From positions 723,501 to 787,500 of the forward strand of contig NZ_CP114035.2 in the NCBI RefSeq assembly GCF_026898135.2: a stretch of DNA of 64,000 nt. The letters are read 5' to 3'. Under the pieces are notes generated by a model. That model ran no database searches and had not been told where the DNA came from. It was given only the letters and a program-made list of their open reading frames with translations. Position 1 is the stretch's first letter; each line of letters begins with the position of its first letter. The DNA comes from Pseudomonas fortuita (lineage in GTDB: Bacteria > Pseudomonadota > Gammaproteobacteria > Pseudomonadales > Pseudomonadaceae). The position numbers were made by a program, and so were the translations under genes. Positions 46,101 through 55,015 of this stretch are shown here, in pieces.

Positions 46101-46168
46101 GCGGGGCCTCCTGTGTGCAGGAGACCATCATGGCAGGCCGTCGGTTTCAAGGGATGTCCGTTTGCGAC

Positions 46169-46525
46169 TCAGTTGTGGCGATAAGCCTTGGCAGCGCCTC
46201 GGTCCTTTTCCTGCTCCCACTCGCGGTCGCGCTGGTCCCAGAAGCGTTCGTGGTACGCGCGCTGTTCTTCACTGTTCTGCATGGCATGGCACTGACGGAA
46301 ACCGTCGTCCCAACCGGTTTCGTACTGGCGCTCGTGCAGGTAGCGCGGCACGTTTTTGCTGAAGCCGCCCACCATCAGCCCGGCCGCCTGGCGGCCGCTG
46401 CTGCAACCGTCCTGAAAGCCATCGGCATAGGCAGGGGGATAACCATGGGTGAGCATCTGCTCGTGGGTGGTTTCGCAACCTGACAGCAACAACGCAATGC
46501 ACACGCCGAACCAGTACCGCGACAT
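46169..46525 (-). CDS. Small lipoprotein of unknown function
   Basis: The 118-residue product starts MSRYWFGVCIALLLSGC, a lipoprotein signal with lipobox LLSGC, the Cys at position 17. The mature part is polar with conserved-looking HGYPPAYADGFQDGC, GGFSKNVPRYLHERQYETGW and a charged tail. The two cysteines after the lipobox could form a disulfide. The Met at 46525 is chosen since two more upstream residues add nothing. Similar lipoproteins occur in pseudomonads, with no function known to me. Confidence 0.7.
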   Translation of the reverse strand: MSRYWFGVCIALLLSGCETTHEQMLTHGYPPAYADGFQDGCSSGRQAAGLMVGGFSKNVPRYLHERQYETGWDDGFRQCHAMQNSEEQRAYHERFWDQRDREWEQEKDRGAAKAYRHN

Positions 46526-46616
46526 GACCACAAAACCCTCCAGTTGATGGTGGAAAGTCTAGGTGGCCATTTGTCGAGGAGCTGTCAAAACAGTGTCAAA
46601 GAGTCGATTGGATCAC

Positions 46617-48470
46617 TCAGTAGTGGTACCACTTCAATTCGAGCATGACTTCGTTCTGCGCAGTAGCGAGGTGGCTGAACTCTCTCGAAGCACTCAACCT
46701 CAACCCCAGGTTCTGGCTGATTTCCCACTGCTGGTTCAGGCTCACTTTGCGCCGCACCTCGCCATTGGTGAAGTAATCACCCTTGGCCTCCAGCGTCATG
46801 TTGCCCAAGCCGTTGCGCCACAGCAGGCCGCCATTGAACCCTGCCGCCGGAGCGATGAACTGGGCGAAGTCGTTGTGATGCTCGACCCGCACCGTACCCA
46901 GAGCAAAACCCAGCAACCCGTCGGCCAATTGCCAGGTGCCGCCGGCGCCGCCGTTCACGTGGCTGACCAACACCTCGTCATCATGTTTGCCTGGCACCCG
47001 CTCCAGGCCGCCGGCCACTTGCCACGACCAGGGTTTGAGCAGTTCGTTGCGGGGCGTCAGCGAGCGAATGGTGGCCAGGTCCAGGCGCTGCACCTGCCAG
47101 TCATTACCCTCGTACTGGCGTACCTTCAGCTGCAGGATCTCGATTTGCGCACCCAGCGGGAAGCCATAGGCATTGTCGTTCAGGTCGTGGTAGGCCATGC
47201 GCAGGCCGTACTCGGCGTAAGCGCGGTCTTCACGGGTGCCTACGCCCAGCTGCCAGGTGCGAGAGTCATGGCCATCCTCGGGCAGGCCGGGGCGCTCGAT
47301 CTGCAAGGGCGGCGGCGGGTTGCTGTTGATCGCGCGCAGCAGTTCGAAGCTGCGCTTCGCTTGGCCGGGGTCGCGCTCCTGGCCGTTGGCCCGGTAGCGC
47401 TCCAGGCGATATGCGGCGTCCTGCACCAACGCCTGGCGTTCACGGGGCAGGGCCTTGAATTCGGGGCTCTGCAACTGTGCGGTATTGGCACTCACGGCCA
47501 GCACCTGATGCTTTTCATTGTGATCAAGCGGCTCCGCCCGGGCGAGCAACTCACGTTCGCGAGAGGGGCGGTAAACCTCGCTGGCGACCAGGCCGGACTG
47601 CTTCACGGCCTTCACCGTATCGGTGGGGATGGCGGTCAGCGGGAACTGCGAGGTCAGGTCCAGGCTCGGCCGAGCCACTTGCAGCAGCTCCAGTAACCGA
47701 TACGAGCAGTTTTCGTCGAAGAAGAAATAGTCGAACTGGATCTGCTTCAACTCCCACACATGCTCGACCATGCGCCCGGTTTCTTCGGGGGTGAGGTCCA
47801 GCTGGTATTCCCACAGGTCGCGGTTTTCGAGGCTGCGGTATTCGGACAGTTTTTCCTGGTAGGGCATCAGGGCGAACAGCCCCGGGTAGCCGCCCATCAG
47901 GCCCTTCCAGGCGTACAGGATGCTGTTGTCGCTGCCTTCGATGTAGGCGCCGAAGTTGATTGCGTAGCTCAGCAGCGTGGTGTCGTCGTTGCGGGTGCTG
48001 GACTGGTCGATGCGCAGCAGGGTGTGGCCGAACATCGACGACGGGCTGTTCAGGTAGGCCGCCGGGAAGATCAGCGCGGCGCTGTGCGGGTCGATCGACT
48101 GGTACCAGGTCTTGAATTCCTGGCAGTCCGGCTGCGGCAACCCTGGCAGGTCGAGCTGTTCGCGCAGCCAGCGGGTGCGCGCGGGGAACACGCACTGCGC
48201 GTGCTTGTCGCCTAGGCTGGCCGGGGCATACAGCGCATCGACCGTAGCCTTGAGTTCTTGATCCGGGTGGTGCGCACCGTCTGCGGCGAGGAAGAACGCA
48301 TCGTCGTCCACATAGCTACGCCAGCCGCCGAGCTTGGCGGTTTCGTAGTGACCAATGGCGAGCCAGTAAGGGGTATTGGCCAGTTGCTGGAGACGGCCTT
48401 GATCCAGCACGGGCGCGGCATGAACAGGGGCGCAGGCACACAGCGCCAGGGAAGCGAGGCGTTTGAGCAT
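46617..48470 (-). CDS. DUF4105 envelope protein
   Basis: The protein of about 617 residues has a signal peptide (LKRLASLALCACAPVHA), then a DUF4105 domain (about residues 120-300) with AAYLNSPSSMFGHTLLRID and FFDENCSYRLLELLQ, whose His and Cys resemble a papain/NlpC-like permuted peptidase core. The C-terminal half is beta-rich and ends in Y-H-Y, suggesting an outer-membrane beta-barrel (last residues MLELKWYHY). Start at 48470, or at 48479 if MPDMLK is used. It lies downstream of the DUF3015 gene on the same strand. Confidence 0.8.
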   Translation of the reverse strand: MLKRLASLALCACAPVHAAPVLDQGRLQQLANTPYWLAIGHYETAKLGGWRSYVDDDAFFLAADGAHHPDQELKATVDALYAPASLGDKHAQCVFPARTRWLREQLDLPGLPQPDCQEFKTWYQSIDPHSAALIFPAAYLNSPSSMFGHTLLRIDQSSTRNDDTTLLSYAINFGAYIEGSDNSILYAWKGLMGGYPGLFALMPYQEKLSEYRSLENRDLWEYQLDLTPEETGRMVEHVWELKQIQFDYFFFDENCSYRLLELLQVARPSLDLTSQFPLTAIPTDTVKAVKQSGLVASEVYRPSRERELLARAEPLDHNEKHQVLAVSANTAQLQSPEFKALPRERQALVQDAAYRLERYRANGQERDPGQAKRSFELLRAINSNPPPPLQIERPGLPEDGHDSRTWQLGVGTREDRAYAEYGLRMAYHDLNDNAYGFPLGAQIEILQLKVRQYEGNDWQVQRLDLATIRSLTPRNELLKPWSWQVAGGLERVPGKHDDEVLVSHVNGGAGGTWQLADGLLGFALGTVRVEHHNDFAQFIAPAAGFNGGLLWRNGLGNMTLEAKGDYFTNGEVRRKVSLNQQWEISQNLGLRLSASREFSHLATAQNEVMLELKWYHY

Positions 48471-48507
48471 ATCGGGCAACTACTTCTTCACGATGCCGAA
48501 AAGGCGA

Positions 48508-48532
48508 AACCCGCCCCCGTGGGGGCGGGAAC
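48508..48532 (-). terminator. Possible terminator/attenuator after the DUF3015 gene
   Basis: CCCGCCCCCACGGGGGCGGG on the minus strand is followed by TTTCG. The stem is GC-rich but the T run is short. It lies between the DUF3015 stop and the DUF4105 start. Confidence 0.5.
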
Positions 48533-48540
48533 AGCAGTGC

Positions 48541-49029
48541 TTAGGCCTCGGTAGCGTATTTGGCCAGGCGTGGGTCGCTCTTCAGAACCGCCAGGGTGTT
48601 GCTGTGGACAGTTTCGGCAGTGACATCGGCGCTGCTGAAGATCTGGTTGAAGTGCTGGTGGGTAACCGAGTTGAAGTAGACGCGGTCTTCCGGGGCCACG
48701 CCGAGCACTACGGCATAGGTGGTCAGCGCTTCGCCCTGGCCCATGGCCATGTCTTCGGACAGCTCGTTCATCATGCCGTTCATGGCAAACCAGGACTTGC
48801 CGCCGTAGGTCAGCGAAGCCTTGGTGGAGCAGCCGTTGGTACCGGAGGTCATGCCGAAGGTGGCGTTACCGGAGGTGCCGTTGGTAGTAGAAGCAAGGAA
48901 GTGTGCCGGCGTGCCACGCTGGCCTTCGAACAGCATGTTGCCCCAGCCGCAGTTCGGGCCGCCTGGCGCTTCTGCCATGGCGTTCAGCGAGACCACGGTG
49001 AACAGAGTACCCAGAAGAATCCGTTTCAT
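48541..49029 (-). CDS. DUF3015 secreted protein
   Basis: The 162-residue protein has a signal peptide MKRILLGTLFTVVSLNAMA with cleavage before EAPGG. The mature form carries GPNCGWGNMLFEGQRGTPAH and TTNGTSGNATFGMTSGTNGC, the hallmark of the DUF3015 family, with two cysteines probably disulfide-bonded. It is periplasmic or outer-membrane associated with unknown function. The Met at 49029 is chosen because the signal peptide starts there. It is divergent from the Lon-like protease gene. Confidence 0.85.
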   Translation of the reverse strand: MKRILLGTLFTVVSLNAMAEAPGGPNCGWGNMLFEGQRGTPAHFLASTTNGTSGNATFGMTSGTNGCSTKASLTYGGKSWFAMNGMMNELSEDMAMGQGEALTTYAVVLGVAPEDRVYFNSVTHQHFNQIFSSADVTAETVHSNTLAVLKSDPRLAKYATEA

Positions 49030-49279
49030 AGCATTTGTTCTCTTTGTCTTAACCAAGGGTCAGGGTTTCTGGCAACTCGGTTGCCAGGTCGGGAAAGCTT
49101 TTCACCCACCCGCGCAGCTTGGAGTTTAGGCACGATCTAAAGGTTGCGTTGTTGATTGCGAAAAATTTGCTGCTACATGACCTGCACCGGCTGCGACATA
49201 AAGTCCTGTGGAGCCTTGCAAGGCGCGCGCGGGCAGCGCCAGAATGCTGCTCATCTGCCCGCCGAAGTAAGGAAACCCA

Positions 49280-51718
49280 ATGCCCGATCCTGTCGCTGCG
49301 CGCCTGCGTCTCGCGCCTGAAGCCCTGACCCGGCGTTTCTCCCCCGAGCAGTTTGCTTTTACCCACACCGACGATCTGGAGCCGTTTCGCGGAGTCCTGG
49401 GCCAGGAACGTGCTGTCGAGGCCCTGCAGTTCGGCGTGGCCATGCCGCGCCCCGGTTACAACGTGTATGTGATGGGCGAGCCCGGCACCGGGCGCTTCTC
49501 GTTCGTCAAGCGCTACCTCAAGGCTGAGGGCAAGCGCCAGCAGACCCCGGCCGACTGGGTTTACGTCAACCACTTCGACGACACTCGGGAACCACGCGCG
49601 CTGGAGTTGCCGTCTGGAAGCGCCGCCGAGTTCATCAGCGATATGGGCGGTTTGATCGACAACCTGCTGTCGACCTTCCCGGCCGTGTTCGAGCACCCGT
49701 CGTATCAGCAGAAAAAAGGTGCCATCGACCGTGCCTTCAACCAGCGCTATGACCGCGCCCTGGATGTGATCGAGCGGGCCTCGCTGGAAAAGGACGTTGC
49801 GTTGTACCGCGATGCCAGCAACGTCGCCTTTACGCCGATGGCCGATGGCAAGGCGCTGGACGAAGCCGAGTTCGCCCAGTTGCCCGAAGCGGTGCGCGAG
49901 CAGTTTCACGAAGACATTGCCTTGCTGGAGGAACAGCTGAACGAAGAGCTGGCCAGCCTGCCGCAATGGAAGCGTGAGTCGAACAACCAGCTGCGCCAGC
50001 TCAACGAAGAAACCATCACCCTCGCGTTGCAGCCTTTGCTGGCGCCGCTGTCAGAAAAGTACGCCGAGAACGCAGCGGTGTGCGCCTACCTGCAGTCGGT
50101 GCAGCTGAACCTGCTGCGCACCGTGGTCGAGCAACTGGTCGACGACAGCAAGACCGACGCCGCCGCACGCAAGCTGCTTGAAGAGCAGTACGCCCCAAGC
50201 CTGGTGGTCGGCCACCATGCCGCCGGCGGCGCGCCGGTCGTGTTCGAGCCGCACCCGACTTACGACAACCTGTTCGGCCGTATCGAATACAGCACCGACC
50301 AGGGCGCGCTGTACACTTCGTACCGGCAGCTGCGCCCAGGCGCGTTGCACCGGGCCAACGGCGGCTTCCTGATTCTTGAAGCGGAGAAGATGCTGGGCGA
50401 GCCGTTCGTGTGGGATGCGCTCAAGCGTGCCCTGCAGTCGCGCAAGCTGAAGATGGAATCCCCGATCGGCGAGCTGGGCCGTGTTGCCACCGTCAGCCTT
50501 CAGCCGCAGATGATTCCGCTCAACGTGAAGCTGGTGATTATCGGCTCCCGCCAGCTGTACTACGCACTGCAGGACCACGACCCGGACTTCCAGGAGATGT
50601 TCCGCGTGCTGGTGGACTTCGACGAAGACATGCCCATGGTCGACGAAAACCTGGAGCAGTTCGCCCAGCTGTTGCGCACCCGCACCAACGAGGAGGGCAT
50701 GGCGCCGCTGACCAGTGACGCGGTCGCACGCCTGGCCACCTACAGCGCCCGCCTGGCAGAGAACCAGTCACGCCTGTCGGCGCGCATCGGCGACCTGTTC
50801 CAGCTGGTCAGCGAAGCCGACTTCATCCGTCAGCTGGCCAGTGACGAAATGACCGACGCCGGGCACATCGAACGTGCGCTCAAAGCCAAGGCCACCCGCA
50901 CCGGGCGCGTTTCGCAACGGGTGCTGGACGACATGCTGGCCGGCATCATCCTGATCGACACCGAGGGTGCGGCCATTGGCAAGTGCAACGGCCTGACCGT
51001 GCTGGAAGTGGGCGACTCGGCGTTCGGTATGCCGGCGCGTATTTCTGCCACTGTGTACCCGGGCGGCAGCGGCATCGTCGACATCGAACGTGAGGTCAAC
51101 CTTGGCCAGCCGATCCACTCCAAGGGTGTGATGATCCTCACCGGTTACCTGGGCAGCCGGTATGCCCAGGAGTTCCCGCTGGCGATTTCCGCGAGCATTG
51201 CCCTGGAGCAGTCCTACGGTTATGTAGACGGTGACAGCGCCTCGCTGGGCGAAGCCTGCACGCTGATTTCAGCCTTGTCGCGCACGCCGCTCAAGCAGTG
51301 CTTCGCCATCACCGGTTCTATCAACCAGTTTGGTGAAGTGCAGGCGGTGGGTGGGGTCAACGAGAAGATCGAAGGTTTCTTCCGCCTGTGCGAGGCTCGT
51401 GGCCTGACCGGCGAGCAGGGGGTGATCATTCCGCGTGCCAACGTGGCCACGCTGATGCTTGACGAGCGCGTGCTGCAGGCCGTGGAGAATGGCATGTTCC
51501 ACGTCTACGCAGTCAGCCAGGCTGATGAGGCGCTGAGCCTGCTGGTGGGCGAGGAGGCCGGGGTGCTCGATGAGCAAGGCCAGTTTGCCGAGGGCAGCGT
51601 CAATGCCCGCGTGGTGGAACGCCTGCGGGAAATTGCCGAAATGATCAGCGAGGAAGACATCGAGAAGGCAGAAAAGGAACGCCTCGAAGAGGTAATTGCA
51701 CAGGCCAAGCCGGCCTGA
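49280..51718 (+). CDS. Lon-family (LonB-like AAA) protease
   Basis: This 812-residue protein is of the AAA_32/Lon_C type found in Pseudomonas. The C-terminal protease domain keeps the Lon dyad, S653 (in DGDSASLGEA) and K696 (NEKIEGFF), 43 residues apart as in E. coli Lon. The middle contains a long helical insertion (170-300). The ATP site is odd: the Walker A region reads GEPGTGRFS (66-74) with Arg replacing the P-loop Lys, while a later block GGFLILEAEKML resembles Walker B. It is a putative quality-control protease in the cytoplasm, and its start follows GTAAGGAAACCCA. Confidence 0.88.
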   Translation: MPDPVAARLRLAPEALTRRFSPEQFAFTHTDDLEPFRGVLGQERAVEALQFGVAMPRPGYNVYVMGEPGTGRFSFVKRYLKAEGKRQQTPADWVYVNHFDDTREPRALELPSGSAAEFISDMGGLIDNLLSTFPAVFEHPSYQQKKGAIDRAFNQRYDRALDVIERASLEKDVALYRDASNVAFTPMADGKALDEAEFAQLPEAVREQFHEDIALLEEQLNEELASLPQWKRESNNQLRQLNEETITLALQPLLAPLSEKYAENAAVCAYLQSVQLNLLRTVVEQLVDDSKTDAAARKLLEEQYAPSLVVGHHAAGGAPVVFEPHPTYDNLFGRIEYSTDQGALYTSYRQLRPGALHRANGGFLILEAEKMLGEPFVWDALKRALQSRKLKMESPIGELGRVATVSLQPQMIPLNVKLVIIGSRQLYYALQDHDPDFQEMFRVLVDFDEDMPMVDENLEQFAQLLRTRTNEEGMAPLTSDAVARLATYSARLAENQSRLSARIGDLFQLVSEADFIRQLASDEMTDAGHIERALKAKATRTGRVSQRVLDDMLAGIILIDTEGAAIGKCNGLTVLEVGDSAFGMPARISATVYPGGSGIVDIEREVNLGQPIHSKGVMILTGYLGSRYAQEFPLAISASIALEQSYGYVDGDSASLGEACTLISALSRTPLKQCFAITGSINQFGEVQAVGGVNEKIEGFFRLCEARGLTGEQGVIIPRANVATLMLDERVLQAVENGMFHVYAVSQADEALSLLVGEEAGVLDEQGQFAEGSVNARVVERLREIAEMISEEDIEKAEKERLEEVIAQAKPA

Positions 51719-51879
51719 GTCAATAAATCGGCGCTGGCGGCGATGTGCTACCGTTCAGCGCCGGTTTTCCATCTTTCGATACGGTTATTCTATGCTGGAA
51801 CTTAAGGACAGTATCAGCGTTCAGGATGGAAACAGCCTGGTGGTCAGGCTGAACAAGGCTTATTGGAGGGGACGCGGCC

Positions 51880-52218
51880 ATGCGCAACCTCAGCCTCACA
51901 CGCCAGTGCCTGGGCCTGGTGACCCGCATCGAATGCAGCATCCGCCCACTGGCCGGTGACAACGGCATGTGGACGTTACTGTTCGCCGCCGGCATGGCCG
52001 GTGAGCAACCTTCCGCGATCAAGGCTCAAGGGCCGTTTCATGGGCCGTTGGTGGCCGAATCGGTGCTCAACGCCATTGTCGACAGCCTGACCTTGCATGG
52101 CTACCAGGTATCCGAAGACCCGCAGATCTGGTGTTTGCACCTGCAGGCCCAGTTGCGGCGGATCAATGGCGAGCGGTGCCGAAATCTGGGGGATTATCAG
52201 TTTCATCCTGAGACCTGA
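51880..52218 (+). CDS. PA4575-like small protein
   Basis: The 112-residue soluble protein starts MRNLSLTRQCLGLVTRIECS and contains MWTLLFAAGMAGEQPSAIKA, PFHGPLVAESVLNAIVDSL and DPQIWCLHLQAQLRRINGE. From gene order (after the Lon-like protease, before yqhA) it corresponds to PA4575 of P. aeruginosa; function unknown. A strong ribosome site GGAGGGG precedes the ATG. An upstream overlapping 55-codon frame starting at 51792 ends inside this gene and may be a leader peptide or noise. Confidence 0.7.
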   Translation: MRNLSLTRQCLGLVTRIECSIRPLAGDNGMWTLLFAAGMAGEQPSAIKAQGPFHGPLVAESVLNAIVDSLTLHGYQVSEDPQIWCLHLQAQLRRINGERCRNLGDYQFHPET

Positions 52219-52231
52219 TTGATGCCGGGGG

Positions 52232-52332
52232 GCCGCTTTGCGCCCATTCGCAGCACAAGGCTGCTCCTACAGGAGATCGCGGTCGCTTGTAGGAGCAGCC
52301 TTGTGCTGCGAATGGGCGGCAAAGCAGCCCGC
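52232..52332. repeat. Palindromic repeat pair, GCAGCACAAGGCTGC type
   Basis: GCCCATTCGCAGCACAAGGCTGCTCCTACAGG and the inverted TGTAGGAGCAGCCTTGTGCTGCGAATGGGC are nearly perfect inverted arms of about 32 bases around a GATCGCGGTCGC centre. Confidence 0.9.
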
Positions 52333-52414
52333 ATTCACCGGGCTTTTGCTGTAACAGGTGGCTGGCTATACTCGCTGTCGTTTTTTTAGTCACCTGACGA
52401 GTCCAAAACCCTCC

Positions 52415-52903
52415 ATGGAACGTATTCTCGAAAACGCGATGTATGCCTCGCGTTGGCTGCTCGCACCGATCTACTTCGGCCTGTCACTCGGCCTGCTGGC
52501 CCTGGCGCTGAAATTCTTCCAGGAAGTGGTCCACGTCCTGCCCAACGTATTCGCCCTGAGCGAAGCTGACCTGATCCTGGTGATCCTGTCGCTGATCGAT
52601 ATGTCGCTGGTGGGTGGCCTGCTGGTGATGGTGATGATTTCCGGCTACGAAAACTTCGTCTCCCAACTGGACATCGACGAGAGCAAGGAAAAGCTCAACT
52701 GGCTGGGCAAGATGGATTCTTCGTCACTGAAGATGAAGGTTGCTGCGTCGATCGTGGCGATTTCTTCCATTCACCTGCTGCGGGTGTTCATGGATGCGCA
52801 GAACATTTCCACCGACTACCTGATGTGGTACGTGATCATCCACATGACCTTTGTGGTTTCGGCATTCTGCATGGGCTACCTGGACAAGCTGACCAAGCAC
52901 TGA
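52415..52903 (+). CDS. yqhA: YqhA-family (UPF0114) inner-membrane protein
   Basis: The 162-residue protein has three to four membrane helices: [65 protein letters not shown] and [19 protein letters not shown]. The start [18 protein letters not shown] and [13 protein letters not shown] are typical of UPF0114/TIGR00645. Function is unknown. The start at 52415 is well supported by family similarity; the earlier in-frame ATG at 52358 is not. Confidence 0.88.
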   Translation: MERILENAMYASRWLLAPIYFGLSLGLLALALKFFQEVVHVLPNVFALSEADLILVILSLIDMSLVGGLLVMVMISGYENFVSQLDIDESKEKLNWLGKMDSSSLKMKVAASIVAISSIHLLRVFMDAQNISTDYLMWYVIIHMTFVVSAFCMGYLDKLTKH

Positions 52904-53031
52904 GTCCGGTTGCTGCATGCACCGCCCGTCTGTTGCAAAACGGACGGGCGGTGTCGTTTCTGGCTTGTGCTTTCAGCCCGCCTGTACAAAAAATGAGCGC
53001 TCATGCCTGGTTCTCATCGCGAGGTGCTTAC

Positions 53032-53337
53032 ATGAACCTGCATCAGCTTAATCTCGAGGCCAGGGCTGGCCATGTCGACGAAGTGAACCTGATCGCCATC
53101 GAAGGCGGCGATTATCTCATTGAAGCCCGGCTCAAAGGGCACGCCCATCCCCTGTCTGACACCCGTGGCGAGCGCTTGCGCGTGCACTCGGTGGAAGATG
53201 CCCGCAAGCTGCTGCAAACCATTCCCCTGGTCTCGATGAACCTGGTGCACTGGTCGGTGCAGGACGAAATGTGCGGCATGGGTTCACACCCGGAAGAAGA
53301 CCTCAAGGTGCCGATTTCCCAGCGTTCGGCGTGGTAG
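53032..53337 (+). CDS. DUF6482-like small protein (PA4573 position)
   Basis: The 101-residue protein starts MNLHQLNLEARAGHVDEVNL and has a beta-rich N-terminal half (LIAIEGGDYLIEARLKG) and a helical segment VEDARKLLQTIPLVSMNLVH. GAGGTG precedes the ATG at seven bases. Gene order between yqhA and fklB equals that of PA4573 in P. aeruginosa. The DUF6482 label is recalled from similar Pseudomonas proteins and is tentative; function unknown. Confidence 0.65.
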   Translation: MNLHQLNLEARAGHVDEVNLIAIEGGDYLIEARLKGHAHPLSDTRGERLRVHSVEDARKLLQTIPLVSMNLVHWSVQDEMCGMGSHPEEDLKVPISQRSAW

Positions 53338-53422
53338 CTGCTCGCAGCTGCCCAGTGTGCTAGGCTGCTCGCCCTTTTCATCAAGGGCGCGGCTGCACTG
53401 CGCCCTGCAGTGGAGCACGACA

Positions 53423-54040
53423 ATGTCCGAACTCAATCTGTCTACCGACGAAACGCGCGTCAGCTACGGTATCGGCCGTCAGCTGGGCGGCCAGCTGCGC
53501 GACAACCCGCCACCAGGTGTAAGCCTGGAAGCCATCTTGGCCGGCCTGACCGACGCCTTCAATGGCGCCGACAGCCGTGTCAGCGAAGCCGACCTGTCGG
53601 CCAGCTTCAAAGTGATCCGCGACATCATGCAAGCCGAAGCGGCTGCCAAGGCTGAAGCCGCAGCTGGCGCTGGCAAGGAATTCCTGGCTGAAAACGCCAA
53701 GCGTGATGGCATCACCACGCTGGCCTCTGGCCTGCAGTTTGAAGTCCTGACCGCAGGCGAAGGCGCCAAGCCGACCCGCGAAGACAACGTGCGTACGCAC
53801 TACCACGGCACCCTGATCGACGGTACCGTGTTCGACAGCTCCTACGAGCGTGGCCAGCCGGCTGAATTCCCGGTGGGTGGCGTGATTGCTGGCTGGACCG
53901 AAGCCCTGCAGCTGATGAACGCTGGCAGCAAATGGCGCCTGTACGTGCCAAGCGAGCTGGCCTACGGCGCCCAAGGCGTTGGCAGCATCCCGCCGCACAG
54001 CGTGCTGGTGTTCGACGTCGAGCTGCTCGACGTTCTGTAA
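53423..54040 (+). CDS. fklB: FKBP-type peptidyl-prolyl isomerase FklB
   Basis: The 205-residue protein has an N-terminal dimerisation/helical domain (residues 5-90, ETRVSYGIGRQLGGQLRDN) and a C-terminal FKBP domain (105-205) with VRTHYHGTLIDGTVFDSSYE, VIAGWTEALQLMNAGSKWRL and VPSELAYGAQGVGSIPPHSV. The layout is that of FklB/FkpA/Mip. No signal peptide is seen, so it is cytoplasmic like FklB. The start at 53423 is set by the family N terminus MSELNLSTDE. Confidence 0.94.
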   Translation: MSELNLSTDETRVSYGIGRQLGGQLRDNPPPGVSLEAILAGLTDAFNGADSRVSEADLSASFKVIRDIMQAEAAAKAEAAAGAGKEFLAENAKRDGITTLASGLQFEVLTAGEGAKPTREDNVRTHYHGTLIDGTVFDSSYERGQPAEFPVGGVIAGWTEALQLMNAGSKWRLYVPSELAYGAQGVGSIPPHSVLVFDVELLDVL

Positions 54041-54060
54041 CACCGCTGGGGCCGCGTTGC

Positions 54061-54154
54061 GGCCCATTCGCGGCACAAGGCCGCTCCTACAGGGGTATGC
54101 ATGTCCATGGGAAAATGCGTACCCCTGTAGGAGCGGCCTTGTGCCGCGAACGAG
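54061..54154. repeat. Palindromic repeat pair, GCGGCACAAGGCCGC type
   Basis: CATTCGCGGCACAAGGCCGCTCCTACAGGGGTA and the inverted TACCCCTGTAGGAGCGGCCTTGTGCCGCGAA. It is a variant of the second REP family, placed between convergent genes. Confidence 0.9.
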
Positions 54155-54176
54155 GGCGAAGCCCTCGCCAGATCTG

Positions 54177-54422
54177 TCAGTTCCAGTCTGTTCCCATCGG
54201 GCGCAATGCCCGCGCATAGCAGAACAGAAACAGGTTGCGCACCAGCTCCTTGAGCACCCCAGGTTCACTCGAATTCAGCCCGCTCATGTCCAGGTCGCCC
54301 TGGTCACGCAGTTCGTCGAGTGCTTCTTCTTCAAGCACCGCGCACACTTCGCCGGTTTCGCGGTGAAGAATGCGCAGGTAGGGGTGAGGGCGGTCAAGCC
54401 AGGCGTCAATCAGATAAGTCAT
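54177..54422 (-). CDS. PA4570-like small protein, probably iron-regulated
   Basis: This 81-residue soluble protein reads MTYLIDAWLDRPHPYLRILH, then ETGEVCAVLEEEALDELRDQ and a helical end ELVRNLFLFCYARALRPMG. By position (between fklB and ispB) it corresponds to PA4570 of P. aeruginosa, which I recall as one of the iron-starvation genes. A clear Fur-type box lies 30 bases upstream of the ATG, supporting control by Fur here. AAGGAGAAT gives a strong ribosome site. Function unknown. Confidence 0.78.
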   Translation of the reverse strand: MTYLIDAWLDRPHPYLRILHRETGEVCAVLEEEALDELRDQGDLDMSGLNSSEPGVLKELVRNLFLFCYARALRPMGTDWN

Positions 54423-54451
54423 GGCTATTCTCCTTGGATACCAGTTCCAAT

Positions 54452-54470
54452 GAGAATAATTCTTATTATC
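54452..54470 (-). promoter_or_regulatory. Fur box upstream of the PA4570-like gene
   Basis: GAGAATAATTCTTATTATC matches the 19-bp consensus GATAATGATAATCATTATC at 14 positions and is made of ATAATNATTAT-type hexamers. It overlaps the region where the promoter should be. Confidence 0.78.
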
Positions 54471-54506
54471 AGAATAGCAAGCGCCTATTGGCCTTTTTTT
54501 GTGTAA

Positions 54507-54848
54507 TCAGACTTTGCGAACGAACTCGGACTTCAGCTTCATGGCGCCGATGCCGTCGATCTTGCAGTCGATATCGTGGTCGCCGTCGCACAGGCGGATG
54601 TTCTTGACCTTTGTGCCAACCTTCACCACCAAAGATGAACCCTTGACCTTGAGGTCCTTGATCACGGTGACGGTGTCGCCGTCCTGCAAGATGTTGCCGA
54701 CCGAGTCTTTCTTCACTGCCTCGTCGCTGGCCGCTTCGGCGTCGCCACTGGCTGACCACTCGTGAGCGCATTCAGGGCAGATCAGTTGAGTGCCATCCTC
54801 ATAGGTGTACTCGGAATTGCATTTTGGGCAGGGTGGCAGAGTGCTCAC
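54507..54848 (-). CDS. yjdM: Zinc-ribbon protein YjdM (PhnA family)
   Basis: The 113-residue protein has an N-terminal zinc ribbon with CPKC near residue 7 and CPEC near 24, then the PhnA C-terminal domain ([39 protein letters not shown]). The once proposed phosphonoacetate hydrolase role of PhnA does not apply to all members, and YjdM has no established function. Length and both domains are typical. It is transcribed singly. Confidence 0.93.
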   Translation of the reverse strand: MSTLPPCPKCNSEYTYEDGTQLICPECAHEWSASGDAEAASDEAVKKDSVGNILQDGDTVTVIKDLKVKGSSLVVKVGTKVKNIRLCDGDHDIDCKIDGIGAMKLKSEFVRKV

Positions 54849-54936
54849 TTCGGTTCCTCAAACAAACAGACGGGCGGTTAAAAACCCACATTGTAAAAGG
54901 TATTTTCCCAGAAGTGATTATGTCCGGACAAAACGC

Positions 54937-55001
54937 ATCGCGGGCAAGCCCGCTCCCACAGGCGACGCAATCCTGTAGGAGCGGGCTTGCCCGCGAATGA
55001 A
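54937..55001. repeat. Compact REP pair
   Basis: CATCGCGGGCAAGCCCGCTCCCACAGG and the inverted CCTGTAGGAGCGGGCTTGCCCGCGAATG with only eight bases between. It lies between ispB and yjdM. Confidence 0.9.
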
Positions 55002-55015
55002 GACGACTCGGCCTG

